From Lachnospiraceae bacterium (GTDB taxonomy: Bacteria; Bacillota; Clostridia; Lachnospirales; Lachnospiraceae), in contig SVEH01000010.1 of assembly GCA_015057455.1 (NCBI GenBank), positions 1 through 64,000 of the forward strand: a DNA stretch of 64,000 nucleotides, in the 5' to 3' direction. The translations under genes were made by a program, and so were the position numbers. Shown here piece after piece: positions 38,022 through 46,636 of the stretch (positions within the stretch are counted from its first letter, which is position 1; the number at the start of each line of letters is the position of its first letter). The notes under the pieces are model-generated. The model worked only from the letters and a program-made list of their open reading frames with translations, was not told the DNA's origin and did not search any database.

Positions 38022-38798
38022 CTAATCTAAGAAACCCTCTTTTTCTAACAATTGTAATGATTTTATCTTGTTCTCCTCTAATGCTGTTTCTACCAATACT
38101 GTTGCATTATTCATATATTTCTTATAGTGGGTATAAAATTCTTGTCTATTTATCTTGCCATCGCCCCATGCTAAATGCAAATCACTAACTAAATCATTAT
38201 CATTTATATGAATATGTTTTATGTATTTGCCTAGTTTTCTACACCATTCCTCTAATGGAATCTTGGTTAGTGATGCATGAGCATAATCTAAACATACTCC
38301 GTAATTTTCATATTTACATAAACCCTCTGATAACTTTTCCATTATATCTGGATTGGCATCAAACATATTCTCTATATAGATATTTATATCTTGATTCTCT
38401 TCTAGTATCTGTCCCCATACACGAATATTTTCTTCTAACCATTGACTTATATAAGCATCGGCATTAAGAAATGGGTTGTAATTAGTGTGAAATACTACTG
38501 CCTTTACTCCCAATCTTCTTGCCACCTCTACACTTTCTTCTATTCTCATTAGAGATATTTCTTTTATTTTCTTGTCTAAACTAAATGGAATCACATCAAA
38601 AAATGCTCCATGCATAGTACAATAATCTGGCAACTCCATTTCTTTATATTTACTTACTAATTCATCTAATTGTTTCTTGTCATCTAATACATTAGGATTA
38701 AAGAAATCATTATATTCATAGCCTAGATTATACTTTTTTGCTATTTTTAGTGTTTCTTCCATATCATTTATATTTGGTATAATAAGTATTCTTTTCAT
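38022..38798 (-). CDS. Sugar-phosphate isomerase/epimerase-like TIM-barrel protein
   Basis: 258 residues of the xylose-isomerase-like / AP-endonuclease-2 fold. Typical metal-site segments are present: MHGAFFD, VFHTNY, IYIENMFD (Glu), CLDYAHASL (Asp, His) and HIHINDND (His, Asp). The likely chemistry is metal-dependent isomerisation or epimerisation of a sugar or sugar-like acid; the substrate cannot be read. Its ATG lies one base after the cyclase stop, so it is translationally coupled to an adenylate cyclase. That suggests a product linked to the signalling function rather than to bulk catabolism, but this is inference. Confidence 0.8.
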   Translation of the reverse strand: MKRILIIPNINDMEETLKIAKKYNLGYEYNDFFNPNVLDDKKQLDELVSKYKEMELPDYCTMHGAFFDVIPFSLDKKIKEISLMRIEESVEVARRLGVKAVVFHTNYNPFLNADAYISQWLEENIRVWGQILEENQDINIYIENMFDANPDIMEKLSEGLCKYENYGVCLDYAHASLTKIPLEEWCRKLGKYIKHIHINDNDLVSDLHLAWGDGKINRQEFYTHYKKYMNNATVLVETALEENKIKSLQLLEKEGFLD

Positions 38799-38799
38799 T

Positions 38800-40620
38800 T
38801 TATTTATCCTCCATTTTAAAGGTATCTACTGGACTTGTGTAATTATTTACACCTGTTATTGAATAAACAAACACGCCCTTTGACTTACCTTTAAGTGGAA
38901 TCTCTCCAACCTCTTCAACTGTTATTCTATCTTTTACTTGTTCATATACTGTATCACTTATATATACTGTTCCCCTAGGTGCGTTAGCCTCCAATCTTGC
39001 TGATGTATTTACCGTATCACCTATGGCAGTATAATCCATACGGAAATCACAACCTATGTTTCCAACTACGGCAGGACCACAATTTACACCAACACCAAAT
39101 CCTACATGTTTGCCATATCTCTCTACAAATTGTTTCTCTATTTTGTTACCACCTTGCACTATATCCCATGCTGCCAAAACTGCTCTATATACATAATCTT
39201 CTGTATCAAATGGTGCATTAAATACAGCCATTGTTGCATCACCAATAAACTTATCCAAAGTTCCACCATGTCTAAATATACAGCTTGTAGTAAGTTCCAA
39301 ATAACTATTCAATATGTCTACTACTTGCTCTGGTTCCAAACTTTCTGATAAAGGTGTAAAGCCTCTAATATCAACAAATAAAACTGCTACATCTCTATTT
39401 TCTCCACCTAACTTCAACTCATATGTTCCACTTTTTGCTATCTCGCTAACAACCTGTGGTGCCACATATTTACTAAATGCCTTTTCTATACTTTGCTTAG
39501 CTGCTCTAGCTCTATAATAGTGTAATGCTATATAGTATATTGCTATTACTATTGCTAAAACAGGTGTTACTAAGTTATTCCATGAATAACCTTCTTTAAA
39601 TAGTAACGCTCCTATTCCGATCTTTCCTAAAGCTACTCCTAAACATAAAATTACTATTTTTAAAACACTTAGTTTTTCACATACTATTATAAGTAATATA
39701 GTTACTAATGCTGCAATTAATCCATTTATCCAACTTGGTATACTATCTAATGTTTTTCCTTCCATTAATGCTTGAATTACATTGGCATGAATTTCAACTC
39801 CATACATTTGTTGACCTCTATCAACTGGTACGAAATAGGCATCCATCATACCTGCTGCATATGCACCAACAAGTACTATGCAATCGTCAAATGCTTCACT
39901 TGGTATAGTACCATCTAATACATCACATAAAGATACATTTTCGTAATCTGAAACTGTACCACTATATTTAAAGCTCATTACCCCATCTTTGTGAGGAAAC
40001 TTTGCTTTCTTCCCTTGTTGTTTCATATATTTTTCATATATCTTAGCTGAAAAACTGTTTGTTCTTGTTCCATCCTCCTCATCAAAATGAATAAATGAAC
40101 TTCTAATTACACTATCATCGTTATCCATAAGTGCATTAACAAAACCTTGCTCTGTTGTTTTAGCAAGTTTCTTATATGGCATTACTTTTTCTTGTACTGT
40201 CATAGCATTTGACACAAGATTACCATTACTATCTGTTACTATATCCTTGGTAAATACATAACTAAATCCAGTTACTACGTTATTATATTTTCCACATAAA
40301 TTGGCAAATCTCTTATCTGACTTTTTCTCTTTTTCACTACTAAATAGAACATCAAAGCCTATAACAGCTGGTTTTACCTCTTTAGAAACACATAATGTTT
40401 CAACCAAATCTGCATAGACATCTCTGTTCCACTTTGAAAAATCACCTAACTTATTCATTGTTCTATCATCTATTTTTATAATCTTTATTTTAGCATTTAC
40501 ATTGCCTGGATTATGATATACATAGTCTTCAAACATCTTATCTACTGAGCCAAATACACCTTTTGCCCCCAATACAAATGCAATAATCCCACATACTATA
40601 CTAATAAGACATTTCTTCAT
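38800..40620 (-). CDS. CHASE2-domain class III adenylate cyclase
   Basis: 606 residues. An N-terminal helix (about 4-23) leads to an extracellular CHASE2 sensor domain (about 25-290, IDDRTMNKLG, VIGFDVLF, VGAYAAGMMDAY and YGVEIHANVIQAL). Three helices follow (about 297-370), then a cytoplasmic class III cyclase domain (about 405-585). Metal Asps 417 and 461, adenine-recognition residues Lys457 and Thr531, and transition-state residues Asn538 and Arg542 are all present, so ATP to cAMP is expected. GAGGTG lies upstream of the ATG. It heads an operon with the TIM-barrel and cNMP-binding genes. Adenylate cyclases of this architecture are uncommon in Clostridia. The signal sensed by CHASE2 is not known. 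Confidence 0.92.
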   Translation of the reverse strand: MKKCLISIVCGIIAFVLGAKGVFGSVDKMFEDYVYHNPGNVNAKIKIIKIDDRTMNKLGDFSKWNRDVYADLVETLCVSKEVKPAVIGFDVLFSSEKEKKSDKRFANLCGKYNNVVTGFSYVFTKDIVTDSNGNLVSNAMTVQEKVMPYKKLAKTTEQGFVNALMDNDDSVIRSSFIHFDEEDGTRTNSFSAKIYEKYMKQQGKKAKFPHKDGVMSFKYSGTVSDYENVSLCDVLDGTIPSEAFDDCIVLVGAYAAGMMDAYFVPVDRGQQMYGVEIHANVIQALMEGKTLDSIPSWINGLIAALVTILLIIVCEKLSVLKIVILCLGVALGKIGIGALLFKEGYSWNNLVTPVLAIVIAIYYIALHYYRARAAKQSIEKAFSKYVAPQVVSEIAKSGTYELKLGGENRDVAVLFVDIRGFTPLSESLEPEQVVDILNSYLELTTSCIFRHGGTLDKFIGDATMAVFNAPFDTEDYVYRAVLAAWDIVQGGNKIEKQFVERYGKHVGFGVGVNCGPAVVGNIGCDFRMDYTAIGDTVNTSARLEANAPRGTVYISDTVYEQVKDRITVEEVGEIPLKGKSKGVFVYSITGVNNYTSPVDTFKMEDK

Positions 40621-40660
40621 CTTCTTTCACCTCTGTAAAAATGGCATTTTTCTATGTTGT

Positions 40661-40688
40661 TTATCGACTAAATAATTTTTTCCGATTA
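40661..40688 (-). promoter_or_regulatory. Sigma-28 (sigma-D)-like promoter of the adenylate cyclase operon
   Basis: On the minus strand, TAAT (40685-40688), a 16-base spacer, then GTCGATAA (40661-40668), about 40 bases before the cyclase ATG. The promoter core and about 17 bases of upstream sequence also occur before the FecR gene (36696-36723). This is the motility-sigma pattern with T for A at the fourth -35 base. Confidence 0.6.
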
Positions 40689-40748
40689 ACAGTGTATTTT
40701 TAATTTGTAATAGTAAATTTTTACTACTTAATGATAAATATTCCCTTT

Positions 40749-40778
40749 TTTACAATAATAGTCAATTTATGGTATAAT
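40749..40778 (+). promoter_or_regulatory. Sigma-A promoter of the GGDEF gene
   Basis: TTTACA (40749-40754), an 18-base spacer ending in TGG, then TATAAT (40773-40778). It is divergent from the cyclase promoter, with about 60 bases between the two -35 elements. Confidence 0.75.
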
Positions 40779-40819
40779 TATATATAATGGTGTTAAATGA
40801 GAATGGGAGGTCTGGGCTT

Positions 40820-42550
40820 ATGCGAAAATCATCTACTCTTTATATAAAGATTTCAGTATTATTAGAACTAATTCTTATTCTTATATGTATATTTCAATCT
40901 ATTATTCATGATGTACATCCTAATGTAGGTTCTATAAAAGATGCTGTTGATATGACTGAAGGATGGTATGATAAGGATGGTAATGAAGTAGTACTTGAAC
41001 CTTTATTAAGCAATAAATCAGTTAAATTTGGTAAAACTACTAGCATTTATTATGATTTGACAGAAGATATTAAACCAGGAATGTCAATGTGCTTCAGATC
41101 TTTAAGCACTAATTTTAAAGCATATATAGATGATAAGTTAATTATTGCTCCTACATATTATAAAAGTCCTTTCTCCTGTAAATCAACAGGCTCTCAATGG
41201 CATTTTTATACTTTTACTGAAGAAGATATGGGCAAAACTATAGAAGTTAAGTTAAAGTTTTTCTATAATGATACAGCTAATTATTTTGAAAATGTCTTAG
41301 CTTGTAACTCTCACGATTATATACTTAACGCTATTACAGCTAGACTTGGCGAAATTATAATTGCTCTTTTTATACTTGCAATTGGTTTATTTATTACAAT
41401 CGTGGGTATATACTCAAAATACAATTTGAATTTAAATAAACACGTCCTTGTAACGTTAGGATTGTTTTCTATTACTCTTTCTACATGGACATTACTGGAA
41501 TCTCACATAATTGAACTATTGTTTAATTGTTCTCAACTAGTTCAAATTATGGCTTGTAATATGTTATTTTTATTGCCAATTACAATACTACAATTTTTCA
41601 GATATGTATTTAATCAAAAGTATCATCCTATAATAAATTACACTTCGTTATTAGATACAGTAATTTTTATCCTTGCATGGATTTTACAGATAACAGGCAT
41701 CCAAGATTTTCATGATACTTTATACTTAGCATTTATCTCTATAATATCTGCAGGTTTAATGTGCGTTATTATAGTACTTATTGAAAATAAAGATATCTTA
41801 AAAACAAAATCAGCTAATACATTAAATTATAACGGTCCACAAGCAAACTATATGAAACTTACACTTTTTGTTGTATTTTTGCTTTGCCTATTAATTGATT
41901 TTGTTAACTTTTATATAAATCCACAAAAAATAAATGGATTACTCTCTAGAGCTTCATCAATATTTGCAATAGCTTTATGTATTATAATTGCCGTACGAAA
42001 TATTGTATCAATCTCCGAAGAGTTTAATCACGCAACTGCAATCAATAAAGTTGCTTATAATGATGTTTTAACTGGATTATTCAACAGAACTGCCTATAAA
42101 GAAAAAATTGAACAACTTAATAGTAACAGCAATCCAAATTCCTTTATTGGTTTTGTAATGTTTGATGTTAATAACCTAAAGTATGTAAATGATAATCTAG
42201 GTCATAACTATGGTGATGAATTAATTATATCTGCATCCCAAATTATAAAAGAGACTTTTAATGATGAATCTATTACATTATTTAGATTAGGCGGTGATGA
42301 ATTTATAGCAATTATAGAAAGTGCAAATGCAAGAGAAATGTACAAAATTGCTTCATTACAATTTAAAACAAATATTCATAACTTTAACAATTTCTATAAT
42401 AAAAAATATCATCTTGCCATTGCACATGGTGCTTCATTCTATTCAGCAAATAGCAAAAAAACTATTTCTCAAATCATTGAAGAAGCTGACCATCTTATGT
42501 ATGAAAACAAACAGGAATATAAGAAAACTCACCCTGTTCAACCATTATAA
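40820..42550 (+). CDS. Membrane diguanylate cyclase (extracellular domain, multiple helices, GGDEF)
   Basis: 576 residues from the ATG at 40820, chosen because GGGAGG lies nine bases upstream; the frame extends to 40787 without a site. A first helix (about 8-26) leads to an extracellular domain of about 150 residues. Seven or so helices follow (about 180-400), an arrangement like 7TMR-DISM receptors. The GGDEF domain (about 415-570) has an intact GGDEF at 491-495, so c-di-GMP synthesis from GTP is expected. No RxxD inhibitory site is seen five residues upstream, so product inhibition may be absent. It diverges from the adenylate cyclase and ends at a bidirectional terminator. Confidence 0.9.
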   Translation: MRKSSTLYIKISVLLELILILICIFQSIIHDVHPNVGSIKDAVDMTEGWYDKDGNEVVLEPLLSNKSVKFGKTTSIYYDLTEDIKPGMSMCFRSLSTNFKAYIDDKLIIAPTYYKSPFSCKSTGSQWHFYTFTEEDMGKTIEVKLKFFYNDTANYFENVLACNSHDYILNAITARLGEIIIALFILAIGLFITIVGIYSKYNLNLNKHVLVTLGLFSITLSTWTLLESHIIELLFNCSQLVQIMACNMLFLLPITILQFFRYVFNQKYHPIINYTSLLDTVIFILAWILQITGIQDFHDTLYLAFISIISAGLMCVIIVLIENKDILKTKSANTLNYNGPQANYMKLTLFVVFLLCLLIDFVNFYINPQKINGLLSRASSIFAIALCIIIAVRNIVSISEEFNHATAINKVAYNDVLTGLFNRTAYKEKIEQLNSNSNPNSFIGFVMFDVNNLKYVNDNLGHNYGDELIISASQIIKETFNDESITLFRLGGDEFIAIIESANAREMYKIASLQFKTNIHNFNNFYNKKYHLAIAHGASFYSANSKKTISQIIEEADHLMYENKQEYKKTHPVQPL

Positions 42551-42576
42551 GATTTAAATACAACCTTAAATATAAT

Positions 42577-42609
42577 AAAAAAGGAGATTCTTTATCAATC
42601 TCCTTTTTT
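42577..42609. terminator. Bidirectional terminator between the GGDEF gene and tpiA
   Basis: AAAAAAGGAGATT, a 7-base loop, then AATCTCCTTTTTT. It is symmetric, so it serves the plus-strand GGDEF gene and the minus-strand tpiA. A second inverted repeat, ACAACTAA...TTAGTTGT (42659-42692), lies closer to tpiA but has no U-tract. Confidence 0.88.
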
Positions 42610-42711
42610 ATTTCAAGCAAATATTTTTTTATTAATAGATATATTTTGTTATTTTTTTACAACTAATTTATTTTAATTATTTTTAGTTGTCATATTAATT
42701 TAATGTGTTAA

Positions 42712-43461
42712 TTATTTGTTATAATTAACGATTTTACCAAAGTCTGGTTTTAATGAAGCTCCACCTACAAGTCCACCATCTATGTCTGCTTGTGCAAATA
42801 ATTCTGGTGCACTATCAGCTGAAACACTTCCACCGTATTGGATACGGATTGCTTCTGCTGTATCTGTATCGTAGATTTCTGCTATACATTCACGGATTGC
42901 CTTACATACTTCTTGAGCTTGCTCAGTAGTAGCAACCTTTCCTGTTCCTATAGCCCAGATTGGTTCGTAAGCTATAACTGCTGTTTTAGCTTGCGCTGAA
43001 GTTACATTTAAGAATGCAACTTTAATTTGTTGACGAATAAAGTCAATTGTAACTCCTTGTTCTCTTTGAGTTAATGACTCTCCACAACATATAATTGGTG
43101 TAATGCCATGCTCAAATGCCTTAAGAACTTTCTTATTAACTGTTTCATCAGTTTCTGCGAAATATTCTCTTCTCTCTGAATGTCCTATGATAACATATTT
43201 AACACCAATGTCTGTAAGCATATTTGGTGCTATCTCACCTGTATATGCTCCACTTTCTTCAAAGTGCATATTCTCTGCACCTATATTTATGTTAGTACCT
43301 TTAGCAGCTTCTATTGCAGTTGTAAGTGAAATTGCTGGTACGCAAAATACTACATCTACATCTTCATTAACTACTAATGGTTTTAACTCGTTTATTAATG
43401 TAACTGTCTCTGATGGAGTTTTGTTCATCTTCCAGTTACCTGCTATAATTTTTTTACGCAT
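42712..43461 (-). CDS. tpiA: Triosephosphate isomerase
   Basis: Interconverts dihydroxyacetone phosphate and glyceraldehyde-3-phosphate. 249 residues from the ATG at 43461 (GAGGG eight bases upstream), matching the usual length; the frame to 43476 adds five residues without a site. Asn9 and Lys11 are in AGNWKMN, the catalytic His is in IIGHSERR, and the catalytic Glu and loop 6 are in [12 protein letters not shown]. The phosphate loop is GGSVSADS and GGLVGGASL. It follows pgk by about 240 bases in the usual gap-pgk-tpiA order. Confidence 0.97.
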   Translation of the reverse strand: MRKKIIAGNWKMNKTPSETVTLINELKPLVVNEDVDVVFCVPAISLTTAIEAAKGTNINIGAENMHFEESGAYTGEIAPNMLTDIGVKYVIIGHSERREYFAETDETVNKKVLKAFEHGITPIICCGESLTQREQGVTIDFIRQQIKVAFLNVTSAQAKTAVIAYEPIWAIGTGKVATTEQAQEVCKAIRECIAEIYDTDTAEAIRIQYGGSVSADSAPELFAQADIDGGLVGGASLKPDFGKIVNYNK

Positions 43462-43700
43462 AGTAAAAACCCTCATTTCTAACTTTTTAAAATATATACT
43501 TCTGAATACTAGTTGTTATGTTTGTACTAATCCATATTTTTATTAATTGTTATAGTTTAAATCAAATATTTCATTTAATATAATTATTATAGTATAAAAA
43601 TCAATATTATTATTCAACTTAAATACTCATTAAAATCAAATATTAATGTTTAATTTTCATCTATTATCATATTCATCATATATATCTAGGAATTATAATC

Positions 43701-44897
43701 CTATTTGTCGTTTGCTGCTGCAACACCTGGAAGTTCTTTTCCTTCTAAGAACTCTAATGATGCTCCACCACCAGTTGAGATATGAGTCATCTTATCTCCA
43801 AATCCTAAATTGTTAACTGCTGAAGCTGAATCTCCACCACCAATAATAGTAGTAGCATCTTCTAAATCAGCCATTGCTTTAGCTACTGCTACAGTACCTT
43901 CTGCAAATTTAGGCATCTCAAAAGCACCCATTGGTCCATTCCATACAACTGTCTTAGCACCGTTAATTGCTTCTGCAAATAATTCTCTTGTCTTAGGACC
44001 TATATCAAGACCTTCCCAGTTATCTGGAATCTGTCCTTGTTCTACTATATCAGTGTTAGCATCGTTACTGAAATCATCTGCGATTACTGTATCAACAGGG
44101 ATAAGTAACTTAACACCTTTTTCTTCTGCTTTCTTCATCATGTTAACTGCATACTCTTTATAATCTTCTTCAAGAAGTGAACATCCAACTTTTCCGCCAA
44201 GGCCTGCCATAAATGTATATGCCATACCTCCACCAATAATTAATGTATCTACTTTATCTAATAAATTCTCAATTACTGGAATCTTTGATGAAACTTTTGC
44301 TCCACCTAAAATTGCAACGAATGGTCTAACTGGATTATTAACTGCATTTCCTAAGAAATCGATTTCTTTTTGCATTAAATATCCAACTACTGCAGTATCA
44401 ACATACTCTGTAACACCAACATTAGAACAATGTGCTCTATGAGCTGTTCCAAATGCATCATTAACAAATACGTCACATAAGCTTGCTAATTCCTTGCTAA
44501 ATGCTTCACCATTCTTAGTCTCTTCTGCTCTATAACGAGTGTTCTCTAATAAGATAACATCTCCATCATTCATAGCTTCAACAGCTGCTCTAGCATTATC
44601 GCCAACTACAGTTGCATCAGCTGCAAATTTAACTTCTTGTCCTAATAATTCAGTTAGTCTCTTAGCAACAGGTGCTAATGATAACTCTGGCTTAGGCTCT
44701 CCCTTTGGCTTACCTAAGTGTGAGCAAAGTATTATCTTTCCACCATCATTTATTAATTTCTTAATAGTAGGAAGTGCTGCAACTAAACGATTCTCGTCAG
44801 TTATTTTACCTTCTTGTAAAGGTACGTTAAAGTCACATCTTACTAATACTCTTTTTCCTTTTACATTAATATCATCTACTGATTTTTTATTTAACAT
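43701..44897 (-). CDS. pgk: Phosphoglycerate kinase
   Basis: Transfers phosphate from 1,3-bisphosphoglycerate to ADP. 398 residues, two-domain enzyme. N-terminal landmarks are [20 protein letters not shown] and ENTRY-R; the nucleotide-binding half shows [26 protein letters not shown] and the Gly-rich GGGDSASA plus [19 protein letters not shown] lies upstream of the ATG. It is 190 bases behind gap, with a strong inverted repeat between them, so co-transcription with gap is likely but may be attenuated. Confidence 0.97.
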   Translation of the reverse strand: MLNKKSVDDINVKGKRVLVRCDFNVPLQEGKITDENRLVAALPTIKKLINDGGKIILCSHLGKPKGEPKPELSLAPVAKRLTELLGQEVKFAADATVVGDNARAAVEAMNDGDVILLENTRYRAEETKNGEAFSKELASLCDVFVNDAFGTAHRAHCSNVGVTEYVDTAVVGYLMQKEIDFLGNAVNNPVRPFVAILGGAKVSSKIPVIENLLDKVDTLIIGGGMAYTFMAGLGGKVGCSLLEEDYKEYAVNMMKKAEEKGVKLLIPVDTVIADDFSNDANTDIVEQGQIPDNWEGLDIGPKTRELFAEAINGAKTVVWNGPMGAFEMPKFAEGTVAVAKAMADLEDATTIIGGGDSASAVNNLGFGDKMTHISTGGGASLEFLEGKELPGVAAANDK

Positions 44898-44957
44898 AAA
44901 ATGTCTCCTTTCTGACTGGCAAATGCCTAAGTGTATGTATACACCTTATATCATATA

Positions 44958-45007
44958 AAGGACTAAGCTTGTAGTAAAATACATTTTAACTATAAAACTT
45001 AGTCCTT
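44958..45007 (-). terminator. Inverted repeat between gap and pgk (partial terminator or processing site)
   Basis: A 10-bp perfect inverted repeat AAGGACTAAG/CTTAGTCCTT with a 30-base loop, followed on the minus strand by TATATGATAT. The tail is not a good U-run, so it may adjust the gap-to-pgk transcript ratio rather than stop transcription. A second palindrome, GTGTAT-GT-ATACAC, lies near 44930-44945 in the pgk leader. Confidence 0.45.
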
Positions 45008-45088
45008 AATTTATCTAATACAATTAATTATATTACTACAGTATTATGTTAAAATTATAAGTAGTTTTGTTTCTGTAGTTATCTATTA

Positions 45089-46102
45089 CTATGCTAATTC
45101 AGCAAAGTATTTGATAGTTCTAACCATTTGGCTAGTGTATGAATTTTCATTATCATACCATGAAACAACTTGTACTTCATATAAATCATCAGCAACTTTT
45201 GATACCATTGTTTGAGTTGCATCAAATAATGAACCATAAGTAATTCCGATTACGTCTGATGAAACGATTTGATCAGTGTTGTATCCGAATGAATCTGAAG
45301 CTGCTGCTTTCATAGCTGCGTTGATTCCTTCAACTGTTACGTCGTTTCCTTTAACAACTGCTGTTAATATAGTAGTTGATCCTGTTGGAACTGGAACTCT
45401 TTGAGCTGATCCAATTAACTTACCGTTTAATTCTGGTATAACTAATCCGATTGCTTTAGCTGCTCCTGTTGAGTTAGGAACGATGTTAACTGCACCTGCA
45501 CGAGCTCTTCTTAAATCACCTTTTCTATGTGGTCCATCAAGAATCATTTGATCTCCAGTATAAGCATGGATAGTTGACATGATACCTGATTGAATTGGAG
45601 CATAGTCATTAAGTGCTTTAGCCATAGGAGCTAAACAGTTAGTTGTACATGATGCTGCTGAGATGATTGTATCATCTGCAGTTAATGTATTCTCGTTTAC
45701 GCTATAAACGATTGTCTTAAGATCATTACCAGCTGGAGCTGAGATAACTACTTTCTTAGCACCTGCATCGATATGAGCTTGTGATTTTTCTTTTGAGCAG
45801 TAGAATCCAGTACATTCAAGTACTACGTCTACTCCGATTTCTCCCCAAGGAAGTTCTGCTGCATTAGCTTTAGCATAAATCTTGATGTTCTTTCCATCAA
45901 CTGTGATTGAATCATCACCAGCTTCTACAGTATGTCCATCATATCTACCTTGAGCTGAATCATATTTTAATAAATGAGCAAGCATAGCTGGGTTAGTTAA
46001 ATCGTTAATTGCAACGATTTCATATCCCTCTGCTCCGAACATTTGTCTAAATGCAAGACGTCCAATACGTCCAAATCCATTAATTGCTACCTTTACTGCC
46101 AT
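45089..46102 (-). CDS. gap: Glyceraldehyde-3-phosphate dehydrogenase, type I
   Basis: Oxidises glyceraldehyde-3-phosphate with phosphate and NAD in glycolysis. 337 residues. The N-terminal [13 protein letters not shown] binds NAD, with Asp34 in AINDLTN favouring NAD over NADP. The catalytic Cys152 lies in [12 protein letters not shown] and the catalytic His follows in [27 protein letters not shown] and [14 protein letters not shown] complete the signature. AGGAGG lies upstream of the ATG. It heads gap-pgk-tpiA from a promoter about 95 bases upstream. Confidence 0.98.
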   Translation of the reverse strand: MAVKVAINGFGRIGRLAFRQMFGAEGYEIVAINDLTNPAMLAHLLKYDSAQGRYDGHTVEAGDDSITVDGKNIKIYAKANAAELPWGEIGVDVVLECTGFYCSKEKSQAHIDAGAKKVVISAPAGNDLKTIVYSVNENTLTADDTIISAASCTTNCLAPMAKALNDYAPIQSGIMSTIHAYTGDQMILDGPHRKGDLRRARAGAVNIVPNSTGAAKAIGLVIPELNGKLIGSAQRVPVPTGSTTILTAVVKGNDVTVEGINAAMKAAASDSFGYNTDQIVSSDVIGITYGSLFDATQTMVSKVADDLYEVQVVSWYDNENSYTSQMVRTIKYFAELA

Positions 46103-46149
46103 AATTAATTTCCTCCTAAATGTTATAAATAATTATATATGATAAAAGC

Positions 46150-46174
46150 TTAACAAATTTTGTAACTTTGTTAA
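46150..46174. promoter_or_regulatory. Palindrome in the gap leader
   Basis: TTAACAAA, a 9-base spacer, then TTTGTTAA: a perfect 8-bp inverted repeat about 20-45 bases downstream of the predicted start of transcription. It could be an operator for a glycolytic repressor or an mRNA hairpin. A further TTTTAACAAAATC half-site lies near 46231-46243. Confidence 0.5.
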
Positions 46175-46194
46175 ATCTCTCTCAATCCTATTAC

Positions 46195-46223
46195 ATTCTA
46201 ACTGTTTTGCATCAAAAAGGCAA
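46195..46223 (-). promoter_or_regulatory. gap promoter
   Basis: On the minus strand, TTGCCT (46218-46223), a 17-base spacer, then TAGAAT (46195-46200). Confidence 0.6.
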
Positions 46224-46411
46224 GCACTATTTTAACAAAATCTTATAGATTTTACATAGGTTTTACATTATTTTTTTACCTAGTACTTTTCGACATTCTT
46301 ACCTCTACATTTTAGCATATAAAAATGGAGCAAAAAGTCCCCTATTAGTTTCAATATTAAAACACACCCAAATGCTAAATAACAAAGATGACAATACTTT
46401 ACGAAATTGTT

Positions 46412-46485
46412 CGCATCCTCCGTAGGAGTTTTTATTTTATAGGAAATAATAATCTCAGATTGTACTCTCATATAAAACAAAAAAC
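46412..46485. repeat. Possible diverged copy c of the interspersed hairpin repeat
   Basis: Shares the layout GCATCCT-CCG-AGGAG-TTTTATTTTATAGGAA...CATATAAAACAAAA with 14378-14449. It is more diverged than the other two copies, so membership is uncertain. A 71-codon frame across it (46280-46495) is not supported as a gene. Confidence 0.4.
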
Positions 46486-46490
46486 AAACC

Positions 46491-46537
46491 AACAAAAGGA
46501 TATACTATAATTCAATAATTATAATATACCCTTTTAT
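46491..46537 (-). terminator. Terminator of the VWA protein gene
   Basis: AAAGGGTATATTATAATTA pairs with AATTATAGTATATCCTTT, followed on the minus strand by TGTTGG. It lies about 100 bases after the stop, past a TTTTACA repeat. The stem is long but the U-tract is short. Confidence 0.5.
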
Positions 46538-46581
46538 TAGTTTATATTTTATATAACTTTTTCTTTTTACATTTTGCCTTG

Positions 46582-46610
46582 TTTTACATTTTACATTTTA
46601 CATTTTACAT
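46582..46610. repeat. 7-bp tandem repeat (TTTTACA, four copies)
   Basis: Four perfect copies of TTTTACA in the spacer after the VWA gene. No function is apparent. Confidence 0.85.
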
Positions 46611-46636
46611 ATATTATCTATTTAAAAATACTCTTC

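Noticed and set aside
46280-46495. 71-codon minus-strand frame
   Set aside because: Lies across a hairpin and a diverged interspersed repeat; no ribosome binding site and no recognisable protein features beyond random hydrophobic residues.
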